From Seribacter sulfatis (GTDB lineage Bacteria > Verrucomicrobiota > Verrucomicrobiia > Opitutales > Seribacteraceae), in contig NZ_CAXLMO010000023.1 of assembly GCF_964187635.1 (NCBI RefSeq), positions 18,816 to 82,815 on the forward strand: a DNA stretch of 64,000 bases, given 5' to 3'. Positions 62,296 to 64,000 of the stretch are shown here, piece after piece. The position numbers and the translations under genes are program-made. How positions within the stretch are numbered: position 1 is the stretch's first letter; each line of letters opens with the position of its first letter. Below the pieces are notes generated by a model. The model searched no databases. It had not been told where the DNA came from and saw only the letters and a list, made by a program, of their open reading frames with translations.

Positions 62296-63443
62296 GTTAG
62301 TTCAATCCATTCTTTTTGTTTTTCGTCGTAGAATCCCTTTTCGCTTAGGTAATAGCGCCATACTTCGTCGGTATGGAAATAGAGCCACGGATACGCACTC
62401 TCCTTCGTCCATATCCACTTTAGGTTGTCATTGTATAACCAGACGGACTGGTCGGATAATTCGACTGGATAAACCCATCCCAGGCCAATATGGAAAATCC
62501 ACGACTTCGCCGGGTCAAACATCGTACCGAGCCATGAACCGGTTCGCCATTTGGTCTTCCCGTCCCTTTGCGTCCCGATTCGCAGGGCAGGGGCCAGACT
62601 GGGATCCTGGTAGTCTCCGCTTCCAAAATATTCATCATCCTCCTCCAAACTGAGGATATTTCCATCCCTATCACTAAACTGGGTTGGAATCGATGTAGAA
62701 TTAGTGGGAGATTTTTGCTGTTTTACAATAAAGTGAAGATGGGGCCCGGTTGAAAATCCCGTATTTCCCGAGAGACCGATCACCTGTCCCAGACTTACCC
62801 AGTCGCCCACTTCTACCAATGCCCCGTTTTGCTTTAGGTGGGCATAATTTGCCTGGCTCCCGTCCTCGTGTCCGATCAATACAAAATTCGCCAGTGCGGT
62901 GTATTCCTCGGTCAGTCCTGCCACATTGGAATCCTCCTTTAAATGAAGCACCCGGCCCTCCCGGGCAGCATAGATCGGAGTGCCGATGGGAAGGGTCCAG
63001 TCAATCGCATAGGTTCCTTCATGGCTAAAACTGCCAAAGTATCCCTGTCCGATCGAATAAGAGGAATCGGAAGAGTAGGGGAGCCGGTAGATATAATCAT
63101 CATTATGATTCTCTCCTGAATATCCAAAATTCCATACATATTTCCAATTGTAACTAAACCCCTTACTTAAACTGATATAGTTCAGCGACATTAAATAGGT
63201 ATCTCCCTTTCCTTTTACATTGAACAGAGTCTGACTGGTAGAAGGGGCGAGATTGTCCAGAGTGGTGAAGGTAATGACCACACTGTACTCGGTATTCACC
63301 GTGGTGCGGGCAATCAGATCAATCCGAGATCCCACATCATTGGTAATGATGGTCAGTTCATCATCCGCCCCGTGGACAGGGGTGATTCCCCAGCAAATGG
63401 AGAAAATCAGAAAAATCTTACCGGTAACTAAATAATTTTTCAC
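62289..63443 (-). CDS. secreted M23 family (LytM-type) peptidase with Trp/Tyr-rich C-terminal module
   Basis: A 384-residue exported protein (signal peptide about 1-25). A beta-rich N-domain (about 28-125) precedes the M23 core: FSHEGTYAIDWTLPIGTPIYA with the zinc His and Asp, and SGNTGFSTGPHLHF with the HxH motif. The last 60 residues form an aromatic module with repeated W-x-Y/W-x-W units (VWLYNDNLKWIWTKESAYPW, then LYFHTDEVWRYYL), which I associate with surface proteins of Verrucomicrobiota. M23 enzymes cut peptide crosslinks in peptidoglycan; a septal role next to the dcw cluster is possible but only positional. Confidence 0.88.
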   Translation of the reverse strand: MKNYLVTGKIFLIFSICWGITPVHGADDELTIITNDVGSRIDLIARTTVNTEYSVVITFTTLDNLAPSTSQTLFNVKGKGDTYLMSLNYISLSKGFSYNWKYVWNFGYSGENHNDDYIYRLPYSSDSSYSIGQGYFGSFSHEGTYAIDWTLPIGTPIYAAREGRVLHLKEDSNVAGLTEEYTALANFVLIGHEDGSQANYAHLKQNGALVEVGDWVSLGQVIGLSGNTGFSTGPHLHFIVKQQKSPTNSTSIPTQFSDRDGNILSLEEDDEYFGSGDYQDPSLAPALRIGTQRDGKTKWRTGSWLGTMFDPAKSWIFHIGLGWVYPVELSDQSVWLYNDNLKWIWTKESAYPWLYFHTDEVWRYYLSEKGFYDEKQKEWIELTP

Positions 63444-63689
63444 TTTAATATCTATTTTATTCTAATTTTATAAACCTGGCAAAACAAAGAACCCATATTG
63501 TAACTCTGTAGTATGCAAAAACCTTATTTTACGATTGTCATATTTTACCAAAAAAAATTTCAGGTATGTTTCATAAAAGGTGAAAGATGAAATTTAAAAT
63601 TACATTGTAAATATTAGATAAAAAACCTTGCTCATACAAAAAGATATACATTTACTCTTTTTTAAGCCCTTTTCGTCTACTTTTTACTC

Positions 63690-64000
63690 ATGAATATCCT
63701 TAAATTATTCCCTTTTCTTGTTCTTTTAAATGCCGGTTTTGTTCACGCCGCTCCTGAAATCCTTTCCTATTCCGGGAAGATGAGCGTATCTGGACAACCT
63801 TACAATGGAACGGCCGAGCTCAAGATTGCCCTGGTAAATCGAACCGGTACTTTTTCGTACTGGACCAATGACGGAAATTTCACCACTCCACAGGAACCGG
63901 CACAGGCCGTCTCTGTAAATGTAGCCAATGGGATTTATACCGTCCGCTTGGGAGATAGCACAATCACCAACATGCAGGCATTACCTGCTTCCGTTTTTAA
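63690..64000 (+). CDS. secreted protein, 5' part only
   Basis: An open frame from ATG 63690 to the window edge (103 codons). It begins with a signal peptide (MNILKLFPFLVLLNAGFVHA). The mature part starts APEILSYSGKMSVSGQPYNG and contains TFSYWTNDG and GIYTVRLGDS, a beta-rich segment I recall from the N-termini of large secreted verrucomicrobial proteins. The gene is cut by the window end, so the rest is unknown. The 246 bases upstream are very AT-rich, with no gene. Confidence 0.65.
   Translation, partial: MNILKLFPFLVLLNAGFVHAAPEILSYSGKMSVSGQPYNGTAELKIALVNRTGTFSYWTNDGNFTTPQEPAQAVSVNVANGIYTVRLGDSTITNMQALPASVF

Noticed and set aside
1..64000. CRISPR arrays, insertion sequences, prophage or integrase genes
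   Set aside because: No regular spaced repeats, transposase, integrase or phage structural motifs were seen on either strand; the only tandem repeat noted is within the NPFD gene.

Overview
The window looks like a chromosomal segment of a Verrucomicrobiota bacterium, probably of the Opitutae/Puniceicoccales type. The evidence is a large Gram-negative envelope gene set (KdtA, lipoproteins, HtrA), a 3-keto-disaccharide hydrolase (DUF1080), an alpha/alpha-toroid (squalene-cyclase-like) membrane protein beside MotA/ExbB-type genes, an M23 peptidase ending in a Trp/Tyr-rich module I associate with this phylum, and a strongly divergent FtsZ. This placement rests on protein features; no rRNA gene is present. 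I see no insertion sequence, prophage, integrase or CRISPR array.

Region 1 (1-9.1 kb, all +): the tail of an RDD-family membrane protein, then a proton-channel-like unit (one MotA/TolQ/ExbB-like protein and two different single-TM, coiled-coil proteins with a membrane-entry Asp). These are followed by a small membrane protein, a very large vWA/TSP3-repeat/YHS-like protein, a membrane-anchored toroid protein and a secreted NPFD-repeat protein. Together they look like an uncharacterised envelope machine.

Region 2 (9.1-13.3 kb, -): a MORN-type lipoprotein, a protease-dead HtrA paralogue and an active-looking HtrA. Region 3 (13.4-25.9 kb, +): an AI-2E-family transporter, DUF1080 hydrolase, PrsW-like protease, dnaE, rpsU, then a two-gene signalling pair (TPR-SLOG-like-class III nucleotide cyclase, followed by TIR-SUMF1-fold protein), lysS and a small PH-like membrane protein. 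The cyclase/TIR pair is the best candidate here for an undescribed conflict or signalling system. Region 4 (25.9-31.8 kb, -): CcsA and ResB (cytochrome c maturation System II), a duplicated-domain lipoprotein and ychF. Region 5 (31.9-42.8 kb): tRNA-His, alpha/beta hydrolase, kdtA (-), trpA, miaA, nadK, a transmembrane pseudokinase, a lipoprotein, a PpiD/SurA-like protein and tlyA (-).

Region 6 (42.9-62.1 kb, +): a complete division and cell wall (dcw) cluster preceded by five 10-bp-spaced TGG boxes for MraZ. The order is mraZ, small ORF, rsmH, ftsL, ftsI, murE, murF, mraY, murD, a LysM protein, ftsW, murG, a murC-murB fusion, ddl, ftsQ, ftsA, ftsZ. Most junctions overlap by a few bases, implying translational coupling. 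The FtsZ has lost the last acidic residue of its catalytic T7 loop. The window ends with a convergent M23 peptidase gene and the 5' end of a secreted protein gene.
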